A DNA stretch of 64,000 nt from SHVZ01 sp041906305 (GTDB lineage: Bacteria; Pseudomonadota; Alphaproteobacteria; SHVZ01), in NCBI GenBank assembly GCA_041906305.1, contig JAYRJL010000006.1, forward strand, positions 1-64,000. Direction: 5' to 3'. Below are positions 45,135 through 53,238 of the stretch, one piece after another. How positions within the stretch are numbered: position 1 is the first letter of the stretch; each line of letters starts with the position of its first letter. The translations under genes and the position numbers were made by a program. Below the pieces are notes generated by a model, which made no database searches, was not told where the DNA came from, and was given only the letters and a program-made list of their open reading frames with translations.

Positions 45135-45554
45135 CTATTTCGAGCCGCGCCGGCGCGCCCGCGTGCCGAGGCCGATGTCCTTGGCGAGCTTGCTGCGCTG
45201 CTCCGCGTACTTCGGCGCCACCATCGGATAGTCCGGCGGCAGTCCCCAACGCTCCCGATACTGTTCCGGCGACATGTTGAAGGCCGTCTTCAAATGCCGC
45301 TTGAGCATCTTCAGCTTTTTGCCGTCCTCGAGACAGATGATGTACTCGGGCGTCACCGACTTCTTGATCGGAACCGCCGGATGCGGACGTTCCGGAGCAG
45401 GTGCCGGAGCCTGGCCCAAGGTCGAGAGCGAAGCATAGACCTGCTGAATCAGTTGCGGCAGTTCGGCGACACCGACCGTGTTATTGGAGACATGCGCCGC
45501 GACAATATCTGCCGTCAGCGCCAGGATCTCGTTTGTATCGGCCTGGTCAGCCAT
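45135..45554 (-). CDS. mucR: MucR/Ros family zinc-finger transcription regulator
   Basis: A 139-residue protein. Residues 1-45 form the oligomerisation part (TADIVAAHVSNNTVGVAELP). The zinc-finger DNA-binding part is YIICLEDGKKLKMLKRHLKT followed by FNMSPEQYRERWGLPPDYPM and VAPKYAEQRSKLAKDIGLG. MucR proteins act as H-NS-like silencers of AT-rich promoters and repress themselves. The gene has a strong promoter with an inverted repeat over the -35 box. Confidence 0.93.
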   Translation of the reverse strand: MADQADTNEILALTADIVAAHVSNNTVGVAELPQLIQQVYASLSTLGQAPAPAPERPHPAVPIKKSVTPEYIICLEDGKKLKMLKRHLKTAFNMSPEQYRERWGLPPDYPMVAPKYAEQRSKLAKDIGLGTRARRRGSK

Positions 45555-45587
45555 GGAAGGAATTCCTCGTGCGGGGAGATTGTCGTG

Positions 45588-45629
45588 ATTATACGGACAC
45601 CTCTATTATTCCTCAACAATTCATTGAGG
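45588..45629 (-). promoter_or_regulatory. mucR promoter with overlapping inverted repeat
   Basis: Minus strand TTGAGG (45616-45611), exact 17-bp spacer, TATAAT (45593-45588), about 34 bp before the ATG. The -35 box is one arm of CCTCAA, 7-nt spacer, TTGAGG (45611-45629). The region is AT-rich, as MucR sites are, which fits autoregulation. Confidence 0.65.
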
Positions 45630-45662
45630 TCTGTACTCTGATTGTCGAAAACAGAAGAAATC

Positions 45663-45684
45663 TGGGTTTCGCATGAGAAACCCA
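45663..45684 (-). terminator. Terminator after tsaB-rimI
   Basis: TGGGTTTC, 6-nt loop, GAAACCCA, 7 bp beyond the rimI stop; the minus-strand exit is GATTTCTTCTGTTTTC, T-rich. Confidence 0.6.
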
Positions 45685-45691
45685 AAGAAAG

Positions 45692-46156
45692 TCACAGATC
45701 ACGCCGCATCGTGATCGCTGCAACCTTGCGACCCTCGGGGCTCCGGTAATAGCCCTCGCGACGCCCGATCAGCACGAAGCCGGCCGCCTGATAGAGAGCC
45801 GACCCGGCCTGATTGTCCTCGGCGACTTCAAGAAACATGCTCTTCGCGCCGAGCTCGGCCGCGCGCGCCAGAGCCCCCTCGAGCAGGAGCCGCGCATGCC
45901 CGCGTCGCCTGAGGCCCGGGATCACGCCCAAGGTCAGCAGGTCGGCCTGATCCGTCACCACCTGGACCACGACGAAGCCGGCGGAGATCCGGCCGGCCGG
46001 TGTCGAGTCGCGGAGAATCAGGGCGAACGCACCGGGGAGGCTGAGCGTCTTGGCGATGCTCGCCGCTCCCCAGGGCTCGTGAAAGCAGGTCGCCTGCATC
46101 TCGGCGAGGCGATCGATGTCGGACGGCGACGCATGAACGACCGCCGGGCGCGTCAT
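45692..46156 (-). CDS. rimI: Ribosomal protein alanine N-acetyltransferase RimI
   Basis: A 154-residue GNAT enzyme. The acetyl-CoA motif is VIPGLRRRGHARLLLEGALA, preceded by FVVVQVVTDQADLLTLGV and followed by FLEVAEDNQAGSALYQAAGF. RimI acetylates the N-terminus of S18. The start overlaps the tsaB stop by 4 bp, and the tsaB-rimI pairing is widespread, which supports the name over a generic GNAT. Confidence 0.9.
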   Translation of the reverse strand: MTRPAVVHASPSDIDRLAEMQATCFHEPWGAASIAKTLSLPGAFALILRDSTPAGRISAGFVVVQVVTDQADLLTLGVIPGLRRRGHARLLLEGALARAAELGAKSMFLEVAEDNQAGSALYQAAGFVLIGRREGYYRSPEGRKVAAITMRRDL

Positions 46157-46833
46157 CGCGACGCCTTCGGCAGGGTGACGTCCGGCGGCCGCAGGTAGAG
46201 GGGCAACGGCGCAAGCGCTGCCGGCGTCCCGTGCCGGGATGCCGCGACCCGCGCCACGGTGGGGGCGTCTGGAATCTCCGGTCCGACACGCCGGACCAGC
46301 CGGCCGGACGCGGCGAGGACCGTCTCGAGGCGCAGGGCGCCGTCGCCGGAGAGGGCGAGCGGACCGGGCGGAAGGACCGGCGAGCGGGCGAAGTCCTCGG
46401 GCGTCAGCGCCATCGGCGCGCCGGCGGCCCGACCGCCCTCGAAGACCTGGAGGTAAAGATCGGCGCGCTTGCTCTCGAGGGCGACCACCAGGCGCTCGCC
46501 GGAGACAGGAGCGGCGGCCGCGACGGCCTCCAGCGTCGTCACCCCGGCAAGGGGCCGGTCACCGGCGAGCGAAAGCCCCTGCGCCGCGGCGAGGCCGACG
46601 CGAAGGCCGGTGAAATGGCCGGGTCCGACGGTGACCGCGATCAGGTCCAGCGCGTCGAAGCCGAGTCCGGCCTCCGCCATGACGTCCCGAACCATCGGCA
46701 GCAGCCGCTCGGCATGGCCGCGCGCCATCGCCTCGCGGCGCCCGGCCGCGATCGCTCCCTCGACCAGGACCGCGACCGAGCAGGCGGCGAGCGCGGCATC
46801 GATGGCCAGGACCTTGGGCGACGCCGCATCCAT
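46153..46833 (-). CDS. tsaB: tRNA threonylcarbamoyladenosine biosynthesis protein TsaB
   Basis: A 226-residue ASKHA-fold protein: VLAIDAALAACSVAVLVEG at the N-terminus and LDLIAVTVGPGHFTGLRVGL in the core. With TsaD and TsaE it makes the t6A37 modification of ANN-decoding tRNAs. It overlaps rimI by 4 bp. The catalytic partner TsaD is not in the window. Confidence 0.93.
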   Translation of the reverse strand: MDAASPKVLAIDAALAACSVAVLVEGAIAAGRREAMARGHAERLLPMVRDVMAEAGLGFDALDLIAVTVGPGHFTGLRVGLAAAQGLSLAGDRPLAGVTTLEAVAAAAPVSGERLVVALESKRADLYLQVFEGGRAAGAPMALTPEDFARSPVLPPGPLALSGDGALRLETVLAASGRLVRRVGPEIPDAPTVARVAASRHGTPAALAPLPLYLRPPDVTLPKASR

Positions 46834-46861
46834 GCTTCGGGGTTACCTCCAAAACGACAGC

Positions 46862-46883
46862 GGCGCCGCCATCAGGCGACGCC
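46862..46883 (-). terminator. GC hairpin between the Nfu gene and tsaB
   Basis: In the minus-strand RNA GGCGUCGCC, loop UGAU, GGCGGCGCC: nine pairs with one U-G wobble, about 50 bp after the Nfu stop; exit GCTGTCGTTTTGG. A weak terminator or a processing hairpin. Confidence 0.4.
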
Positions 46884-46934
46884 GCGCAAGCGTTCTAGCG
46901 GAACGAGGGTCGGCGGAGAAGCTCGACCCCGGGA

Positions 46935-47495
46935 TCAGGCCTCGGCCCGGACCTCGATGACCTCGGGAATGTAGTGCTTGAGCATGTTCTCGATGCCCAT
47001 CTTGAGCGTCGCGGTCGAACTCGGGCAGCCCTGGCAGGAGCCCTGCATGTGGAGGGTGACGACCCCGTCCTTGAAGTCCTTGAAGATGATGTCGCCGCCG
47101 TCCTGGGCAACCGCCGGACGGACCCGCGTGTCGATCAGCTCGATGATCTGCTCGACGATCTCGGCGTTCTCGCCGTCGGCCGCGACCGGGGCCTTCGGCG
47201 CCTCGGCGCCGGCGACCAGGATCGGCTTGCCGGAGGTGTAGTGGTCCATGATCGCGCCGAGCACGGCGGGCTTCACCACCGCCCACTCCTTGTCGTCGCG
47301 CTTGGTCACGGTGACGAAGTCGGAGCCGAAAAACACCCGCTCGATGCCCTCTATGCCGAACAGAGCTTCGGCGAGCGGCGACCTGCCCGACGACGTCGCG
47401 TCGGCGAAATCGGCGGTGCCCGACGACATGACCTCGCGCCCCGGCAGGAACTTCAGGGTCGCCGGATTCGGCGTGTATTCGGTCTGGATGAACAT
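46935..47495 (-). CDS. Nfu-type iron-sulfur carrier protein
   Basis: A 186-residue NfuA/NFU1-like protein. The N-terminal domain starts MFIQTEYTPNPATLKFLPGR, and the C-terminal NifU domain has GSCQGCPSSTATLKMGIENM with the CxxC cluster site. It transfers Fe-S clusters to target enzymes such as lipoyl synthase in mitochondria; the alphaproteobacterial form has the same layout. It is divergent from nth, itself an Fe-S enzyme, 98 bp away. Confidence 0.92.
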   Translation of the reverse strand: MFIQTEYTPNPATLKFLPGREVMSSGTADFADATSSGRSPLAEALFGIEGIERVFFGSDFVTVTKRDDKEWAVVKPAVLGAIMDHYTSGKPILVAGAEAPKAPVAADGENAEIVEQIIELIDTRVRPAVAQDGGDIIFKDFKDGVVTLHMQGSCQGCPSSTATLKMGIENMLKHYIPEVIEVRAEA

Positions 47496-47593
47496 GGCTT
47501 CCTCGTCGATCTCCCTGCATCAAGATGGGCGAGGGCCGGCGCCGGTTCAACCACATTGACAGTGGGGGCACAACCCCACGACCCTCGGCCCCC

Positions 47594-48232
47594 ATGCCTC
47601 CGAAGCGACCGGATCCCGAAGCCTTCTTCGCCCGCCTCAAGGCGGCCACACCCGAGCCCAAGGGCGAGCTCGACTACCGCAATCCCTACACGCTGCTGGT
47701 GGCGGTCGTGCTGTCGGCGCAGGCGACCGACGCCGGGGTCAACCGCGCAACCAAGGACCTGTTCAAGACCGTCGACACCCCGGAGAAGATGCTGAAGCTC
47801 GGCGAAGAGGGCCTGAAGCAGCACATCAAGACGATCGGCCTCTTCAACGCCAAGGCCAGGAACGTGATCGCGCTCTCGAAACTCCTGATCGAGCGCCACG
47901 GCGGCGAGGTGCCGAAAGACAGGGACTCGCTGCAGGCCCTCCCGGGCGTCGGCCGCAAGACCGCGAACGTCGTCATGAACATCGCCTGGGGCGAGGAAAC
48001 CTTCGCCGTCGATACGCACGTGTTCCGCATCTGCAACCGCACGGGCCTCGCGCCCGGGCGCACGCCCGAGGAAGTGGAGGCCGGATTGGAGAAGCGCGTG
48101 CCGCCAGCCTATCGCCGGCACGCGCATCACTGGCTGATCCTGCATGGCCGCTACGTCTGCAAGGCGCGCGTGCCGGAATGCCCGCGCTGCGTCGTCCGCG
48201 ATCTCTGCCGCTACAAGGCGAAGACGGTCTAG
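47594..48232 (+). CDS. nth: Endonuclease III (DNA glycosylase/AP lyase)
   Basis: A 212-residue enzyme. The helix-hairpin-helix LPGVGRKTANVVMN has the catalytic lysine, and VDTHVFRICNR the catalytic aspartate. The 4Fe-4S loop is C-x6-C-x2-C-x5-C in VCKARVPECPRCVVRDLC. It removes oxidised pyrimidines in base excision repair. ATG 47594 is the family start; 23 upstream codons in frame are not. It overlaps the convergent lipoprotein gene by 4 bp. Confidence 0.96.
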   Translation: MPPKRPDPEAFFARLKAATPEPKGELDYRNPYTLLVAVVLSAQATDAGVNRATKDLFKTVDTPEKMLKLGEEGLKQHIKTIGLFNAKARNVIALSKLLIERHGGEVPKDRDSLQALPGVGRKTANVVMNIAWGEETFAVDTHVFRICNRTGLAPGRTPEEVEAGLEKRVPPAYRRHAHHWLILHGRYVCKARVPECPRCVVRDLCRYKAKTV

Positions 48233-48627
48233 CGGGCCTGCACCATCGAGACGACGGCGCCCTCGCATCCGCCGGCGGCCGCGAGGTCGGCGCTGCGGTT
48301 GCGGAACTCGACGTGGCGGACGCGGAGCATCGGTCCTTCGCGATAGAAGAACAGGTTCACCGTGCACGCCTCGGTGCCGTACTGCCAGATCTGGGCGGGA
48401 CCATCCCGCCTGACGAAGCGCGGCTGCCCGAACAGCCCCTCGACGTCGCGGGACGCGAGCCCGATCAGCGGCGGCACGTCGACGGTCTTCGATGCGGGAC
48501 GGCCCGGATCGCCAGGGAGGCTGGGGGCAGCAGGGATCGCCGCCTGCGGCACGCCGGTCCGGCCCGGCGGCGGGGCGCAGGCGGCAAGCGCCAGCACCAC
48601 CACCACGCCGAGCCAACGAACGATCAT
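48229..48627 (-). CDS. Small lipoprotein, unknown function
   Basis: A 132-residue protein with a lipoprotein signal MIVRWLGVVVVLALAAC, lipobox LAAC at Cys17, then a Pro-rich linker and a folded part with VPPLIGLASRDVEGLFGQP and WQYGTEACTVNLFFYREG. The LIGLASRDVEGLFGQP segment resembles SmpA/OmlA-like small outer-membrane lipoproteins, but this is a loose likeness. The frame upstream of 48627 belongs to the bactofilin region and is not part of it. Confidence 0.75.
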   Translation of the reverse strand: MIVRWLGVVVVLALAACAPPPGRTGVPQAAIPAAPSLPGDPGRPASKTVDVPPLIGLASRDVEGLFGQPRFVRRDGPAQIWQYGTEACTVNLFFYREGPMLRVRHVEFRNRSADLAAAGGCEGAVVSMVQAR

Positions 48628-48689
48628 GCCATCACCCTTCGACAACGCCCCTATCGTGAAGGACGGGGCGATCAGTAAAGACCGGGCGA

Positions 48690-49253
48690 TCAGTCCGACG
48701 AGCCGCCGCCGGAGACGAGCTGCACGTCGCCGGTCACCTCGCCGCCGCGCTCGACCTCGAGCTGGCCGTAGCGGACGGTGCCGGTGATCTTGCCGGTGGC
48801 GCGCACCAGCATCCGGTTGCGAACCGTGAGCGTGCCGTCGAAGGAGCCGCTGATGTCGGCCTCGTCGATCTCGGCCTTGCCCTTGAAGTGGCCGGTCGAG
48901 GAGATCTCGATCGCATGGCTGTTGGAGAGCGTCGCCTCGACGCGGCCCTCGACGACGAGCACGTCGCACGAGGTGATCTCGCCGGAGAGGATGATGTCGC
49001 GGCCGACGGTCAGGCGCTTGGTCTCGCCCTCCTTCTTCGCCGGCTCGGCAATGCGGCGCGGCGGTCCGGGGATGTCGACCACGCGCTTCGGCACTTCGGG
49101 GTTGAAGGCGGGGGCGGGAGGCTTCTGCTGGGTCATTGAGGCACCTTTGGCGGCAATGTCATCGGTCGCCGGAGTCGAAGTGGAGGCTGGAGCAAGTCCG
49201 GCCGGTTGATCCTTGGCGGTTCCGTCGTCGCCGCCCTTCTTCTTGAAGAACAT
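48690..49253 (-). CDS. Bactofilin family cytoskeletal protein
   Basis: A 187-residue protein. Residues 1-80 are a disordered Pro/Ala/Lys-rich arm (MFFKKKGGDDGTAKDQP). The right-handed beta-helix follows: LTVGRDIILSGEITSCDVLV, VEGRVEATL, GHFKGKAEIDEADISGSF and TGKITGTVRYGQLEVERG. Bactofilins polymerise without nucleotide and organise local wall synthesis. The usual M23 peptidase partner is not adjacent. Confidence 0.92.
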   Translation of the reverse strand: MFFKKKGGDDGTAKDQPAGLAPASTSTPATDDIAAKGASMTQQKPPAPAFNPEVPKRVVDIPGPPRRIAEPAKKEGETKRLTVGRDIILSGEITSCDVLVVEGRVEATLSNSHAIEISSTGHFKGKAEIDEADISGSFDGTLTVRNRMLVRATGKITGTVRYGQLEVERGGEVTGDVQLVSGGGSSD

Positions 49254-49299
49254 CGGAGGAAATCCCGGTTGGTCCTGGGCGCGAGCGATCTATACCAGA

Positions 49300-49974
49300 T
49301 CATCCGCCGGCTTGGCGAATGCGCTCTCGCTCGACGACGTGCACCATCGCAGCGAATCCGAGATAAGGCACGAGCAGATTGAGGCCCGGCACCGCGAGAA
49401 GCGCCGCAAGCCCGATTCCGCCGGCCCAGAGACCGATTCGGCGCCGGCCGCGAATCGCGCGCGCGGTAGCGGCCGGGAACCTGCGCGCCGCAGCCGATTC
49501 GAAATACTCGCGGCTGATCAGGTAGCCGTTGAGCGCAAGGAAGAGCACGAGGTTTATTCCCGGAACGAGCATGTAGACCGGAATAGCGATCAGGTTGAGG
49601 GCGAGCCCGACGAGCACCAGCCGAAGGCTCGCGCCGACCTGCTCGGCGACGCCGCTCGTCCGCGGCGCGGGCGCACTGGGGTAGTGCAGACGCTCGACCA
49701 CCTGGGCCAGCCGGTCGCCGAGGATACCCGCGGCGACGGCGCTGACGGCCGGAAACAGGATCCAGGCGAGGATCAGCCCGGTGAGCCCGCCGAATGCCGC
49801 CGCCGGCGCGGTAGCCCAATGCCAGTCGGCCGGCACCGCATAGGCGAGGAGGACGGAAACCGCGGCGGCGAGGCCGAGCAGCAGGCAGAGCGATACCGCG
49901 ATCCCGATCATGAGCAGGCGCCTGAAGGGCGGATCGGAAAGCTGGGCGAAGGCCAGCGCGAGAGAAGCGAGCAC
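49300..49974 (-). CDS. EI24/CysZ-like membrane protein
   Basis: A 224-residue membrane protein with about five hydrophobic spans. LRLVLVGLALNLIAIPVYML, the VPGINLVLFLALNGYLISRE loop and REYFESAA-ARR pattern fit the EI24 domain, which includes the sulfate channel CysZ. No sulfur genes surround it, so the transport role is not supported by context. It is 6 bp after the DUF6644 gene on the same strand and 46 bp before the bactofilin gene. Confidence 0.85.
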   Translation of the reverse strand: MLASLALAFAQLSDPPFRRLLMIGIAVSLCLLLGLAAAVSVLLAYAVPADWHWATAPAAAFGGLTGLILAWILFPAVSAVAAGILGDRLAQVVERLHYPSAPAPRTSGVAEQVGASLRLVLVGLALNLIAIPVYMLVPGINLVLFLALNGYLISREYFESAAARRFPAATARAIRGRRRIGLWAGGIGLAALLAVPGLNLLVPYLGFAAMVHVVERERIRQAGG

Positions 49975-49980
49975 TGGAGA

Positions 49981-50457
49981 TCAGAAATAGGCGATGAGCC
50001 GCCCGGCGACCGCGACCAGGGTCCATGTCGCCAGCGACGCCGCGCCCGAGATTCGCGCCGCCAGCGGAGGCCGGCCAGTCTCGATGCCCGCGATCTCCCG
50101 CTTAGTCACGAGTTCGAAGGCCGCGACATTGGCGAGGCCGAGCCCGATCAGGATCATCTTGTTGCGGAACACCGGGTTCTCGACGATCGCCGACGCCTCG
50201 GCCGAGAACAGCATGAAGCCGCTGACGATCTGGATCGCGAAGGCCGCCATGGCCACCCGCCGCCAGCGACCGACGAACGGCTTGAGCGGCATCTCGGCGA
50301 AGGCGCCGATCAGGCGCGCATCCATGATCGCGATCGCGCCGAAGAAGAAGCAGAGTCCGGCGATGTGCAGCACGTTCGCGAGCGGATAGAGGACGGACGA
50401 GCTCCGCATCGCCTCACCGAGGCCCGACTGCTCGAGCGCGAGGAACCAGGACCCCAT
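49981..50457 (-). CDS. Four-helix membrane protein (DUF6644-like)
   Basis: A 158-residue protein with about four spans: SVLYPLANVLHIAGLCFFFG, the AIMDARLIGAF turn, a third span ending SGFMLFSAEASAIVENPVFR, and NKMILIGLGLANVAAFEL. The LHIAGLCFFFGAIAIMDARL pattern matches what I know as DUF6644. Its start shares a TGATG with the upstream DUF6152-like stop, so the two are translated together. Function unknown; conserved histidine and acidic residues near the membrane could bind a cofactor. Confidence 0.7.
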   Translation of the reverse strand: MGSWFLALEQSGLGEAMRSSSVLYPLANVLHIAGLCFFFGAIAIMDARLIGAFAEMPLKPFVGRWRRVAMAAFAIQIVSGFMLFSAEASAIVENPVFRNKMILIGLGLANVAAFELVTKREIAGIETGRPPLAARISGAASLATWTLVAVAGRLIAYF

Positions 50458-50834
50458 CAGCGCATCTCGTAGGTCTTGCCGTCGACGGTGATGCGCTCGG
50501 CCCGCATCTCTGCCTCGCGCGCGGTGCTGGCGTAGCCGTAGGCGGCCATGACCTTGCCTTCCCTGATCACGTCGGCGGTGGCGCCGCGGGACTCCATCCG
50601 GGACGGCGGAGCCAAGGTGATCTCCCACGTCTTGCCCTGATAGTCGATCGTCACGTGGGCATGCGGGTACTGGAACACCGAATGCTTGACCGGTCCCGTG
50701 ATGGTGAAGGGCTTGGCGGCGTCGTAGCTGCCCCAGCCGTGATGGGCGAGGACCGGGGCGGCGCCGAGAAGGGCGGCGGCGAAGGCGGCAAGGACGATTC
50801 GGCGGCTGAAGGGCATCTGTCGCATCTCCGGCAT
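50457..50834 (-). CDS. Periplasmic DUF6152-like protein
   Basis: A 125-residue protein with a signal peptide (residues 1-30, ending GAAPVLA) and a mature start HHGWGSYDAAKPFTITGPVK, the hallmark of this family. The middle has YPHAHVTIDYQGKTWEITLA. ATG 50834 is preferred because GGGGAG lies 5 nt before it. The N-terminal His-His could bind copper once the signal is removed, an inference from the exposed HH terminus. Coupled to the membrane protein gene that follows. Confidence 0.75.
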   Translation of the reverse strand: MPEMRQMPFSRRIVLAAFAAALLGAAPVLAHHGWGSYDAAKPFTITGPVKHSVFQYPHAHVTIDYQGKTWEITLAPPSRMESRGATADVIREGKVMAAYGYASTAREAEMRAERITVDGKTYEMR

Positions 50835-50959
50835 CGGGCTCCCCTGCGGGGCTCAAGAGTAGTCGGACGGCCGTGGCCGAACCAGAGGCGCGGGTTGCGC
50901 GAAGCCCTACCTCACAACATAGTGCGGTCGCTTTCCGGCGATTCTTAAGCGAGGGGGTC

Positions 50960-51949
50960 ATGGCGAATTCGAAGTGGGACGTCGTCTGCATCGGCAATGC
51001 CATCGTCGACGTTCTGGCACATGCCGATGACGCCTTCCTCGCCAAGCACGGCATGGCCAAGGACTCGATGATGCTGATCGACGCCGCCCGCGCCGAGGCC
51101 CTCTACGGAGCGATCGGTCCGGCCGTTCAGCAATCCGGAGGCTCGGCCGCGAATACCGCGGCCGGCATCGCCTCGCTCGGAGGATCCGCCGCCTATATCG
51201 GCAAGGTCGCCGACGATCAGCTCGGCGACATCTTCGCCCACGACCTCAAGGCCGGCGGCATCCACTTCGAGACGCCGCGCCTGGTCGGCGGCGAGCCGAC
51301 GGCGCGCTCGTTCATCCTGATCACGCCCGACGGCCACCGGACGATGAACACCTATCTCGGCGCCTGCGTCGAGCTGACGCCTGACGACGTCACCGCCGAG
51401 GTCGTCGGCAACGGCCAGGTGCTCTACCTCGAGGGCTATCTGTGGGACCGGCCGGCGGCGAAGGAAGCCTTCCTCAAGGCGGCGCGCCTCGCCCACCATG
51501 CCGGCCGCAAGGTCGCCCTCACCCTCTCCGACGCCTTCTGCGTCGAGCGCCATCACCAGAGCTTCCTCGACCTGGTGCGCGACCACGTCGACATCCTCTT
51601 CGCCAACGAGGCGGAGATCAAAGCGCTCTATCGCACGCCCACCTTCGAGGCCGCGGCCGAGGAAGTCGCCAAGCTCGGCAAGACGGGCGCCCTCACCCGC
51701 AGCGAGCACGGCTCGATCGTCTTCGACGGCAGCGCCTGGCACACGATCCCGCCGATGCCCACGCGCGTCGTCGACACCACCGGCGCCGGCGATCTCTATG
51801 CCGCGGGATTCCTCTACGGCCTCACCCACGACCTCGGCATCGAGCGGGCCGGGCACATCGCGGCGATCTCGGCAGCGGAGGTGATCTCCCATGTCGGTCC
51901 CCGGCCGCAGGCGAAGCTCGCCGACGTGCTCAAGCAGGTCGCCGAGTGA
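50960..51949 (+). CDS. PfkB-family sugar or adenosine kinase
   Basis: A 329-residue ribokinase-fold enzyme. The N-terminal part is VVCIGNAIVDVLAHADDAFL, the substrate segment SGGSAANTAAGIASLGG, and the catalytic signature VDTTGAGDLYAAGFLYG with the base Asp. Its full-length similarity pattern is that of alphaproteobacterial adenosine kinases, but fructokinase or another sugar kinase cannot be excluded. Start at 50960 behind GAGGGGG. It is the first gene of a unit whose three frames overlap. Confidence 0.87.
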   Translation: MANSKWDVVCIGNAIVDVLAHADDAFLAKHGMAKDSMMLIDAARAEALYGAIGPAVQQSGGSAANTAAGIASLGGSAAYIGKVADDQLGDIFAHDLKAGGIHFETPRLVGGEPTARSFILITPDGHRTMNTYLGACVELTPDDVTAEVVGNGQVLYLEGYLWDRPAAKEAFLKAARLAHHAGRKVALTLSDAFCVERHHQSFLDLVRDHVDILFANEAEIKALYRTPTFEAAAEEVAKLGKTGALTRSEHGSIVFDGSAWHTIPPMPTRVVDTTGAGDLYAAGFLYGLTHDLGIERAGHIAAISAAEVISHVGPRPQAKLADVLKQVAE

Positions 51950-53238
51950 GCGGCTGGCTCGGATCGCTCGCGATCTACCGGGAGCCACGGCTCTTCGCCA
52001 TCCTGCTGATGGGCTTCTCGAGCGGATTGCCGCTGGCGCTGACCGGCGCCACGCTCGGCGTCTGGCTCGCCGAGGCCGGCCTGTCGCTGACGACCATCGG
52101 CCTCTTCGCGCTGGTCGGCACCGCCTATAACTTCAAGTTCGTCTGGTCGCCGCTGATCGACCGGCTACCGCTGCCGGGATTGACCCGCCTCCTCGGCCGG
52201 CGCCGCGGCTGGGCGGTCGTCATCCAGGTGCTGCTGGGCTTCGCGATCTTCGCCATGGGCTGGGCTGATCCCCGCATCGATCCCTGGTGGACGGCGCTCG
52301 GCGCGGTCGCCGTCGCCTTCCTCTCGGCGAGCCAGGACATCGTCATCGACGCCTATCGCGTCGAGCTGCTCGAGGACCGCGAGCAGGCGGCCGGCGCCGC
52401 CGCGACCCAGGTGGGTTATCGCTTCGGCATGCTGGCCTCGGGCGCCGGTGCGCTCTACCTCGCCACCTTCTTCGGCTGGCAGGCGACTTACGCGATCATG
52501 GGCCTGCTGATGGGCATCGGCATCATGACCGTGCTGCTGACGCGCGAGCCCGAGCGTGCCGAGGCGGCGGCGAGGCCGGTGCCCAAGGGCCTCGGGGCCT
52601 GGCTGCAGGACGCGGTGGTCGCCCCCTTCGCCGATTTCGTCACGCGCCCCAACTGGACGCTGATCCTGGTCTTCGTCGTGCTCTACAAGCTCGGCGACGC
52701 GCTCGCCGGCACGGTGTCGAGCCCGTTCTACGTGGCGATGGGCTTCAGCAAGATCGAGATCGCGAACGTCTCGAAGATCTTCGGCGTGGTCTCGACGCTG
52801 GTCGGCGTGGCGCTCGGCGGCGTCGTCACCTACAAGCTCGGCCTGTTCCGCGGCCTCCTGGTCTGCGGCATCCTGCAGATGCTCTCGAACCTGATGTTCG
52901 CGATCCAGGCGGTGGTGGGGTACGACATCCCGATGCTGATGCTGACCATCGCCACCGAGAACGTCACCGGCGGCATGGGGTCGGCGGCGTTCGTCGCCTA
53001 TCTCTCCAGCCTCTGCAGCGTCTCCTACACGGCGACGCAGTACGCGCTGCTTTCCTCGCTCGCGGCGACCGCGCGGACGATGCTTTCGTCGTCGGGCGGC
53101 TGGCTCGCTGAGTCGCTGGGATGGGTGCCGTTCTTCGGCCTGACCGTGCTCGCCGCGGTCCCCGGCCTGCTGCTGCTCGTCTGGCTCGGACGCAACATGC
53201 CGGCGCCCGAGCCAGAGACGGAGAACGTGCGTGCGTAG
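51946..53238 (+). CDS. AmpG-like MFS transporter
   Basis: A 430-residue permease with about 12 spans, starting at GTG 51946 inside the stop of the kinase gene (GTGA). The opening YREPRLFAILLMGFSSGLPL and GVWLAEAGLSLTTIGLFALV with FVWSPLIDRLPLP, and SASQDIVIDAYRVELL, are typical of AmpG, the muropeptide (anhydromuropeptide) importer of cell-wall recycling. It is 8 bp overlapped with the CitE-like gene. Its linkage to a kinase rather than AmpD/NagZ is unusual for AmpG. Confidence 0.88.
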   Translation: MSGWLGSLAIYREPRLFAILLMGFSSGLPLALTGATLGVWLAEAGLSLTTIGLFALVGTAYNFKFVWSPLIDRLPLPGLTRLLGRRRGWAVVIQVLLGFAIFAMGWADPRIDPWWTALGAVAVAFLSASQDIVIDAYRVELLEDREQAAGAAATQVGYRFGMLASGAGALYLATFFGWQATYAIMGLLMGIGIMTVLLTREPERAEAAARPVPKGLGAWLQDAVVAPFADFVTRPNWTLILVFVVLYKLGDALAGTVSSPFYVAMGFSKIEIANVSKIFGVVSTLVGVALGGVVTYKLGLFRGLLVCGILQMLSNLMFAIQAVVGYDIPMLMLTIATENVTGGMGSAAFVAYLSSLCSVSYTATQYALLSSLAATARTMLSSSGGWLAESLGWVPFFGLTVLAAVPGLLLLVWLGRNMPAPEPETENVRA

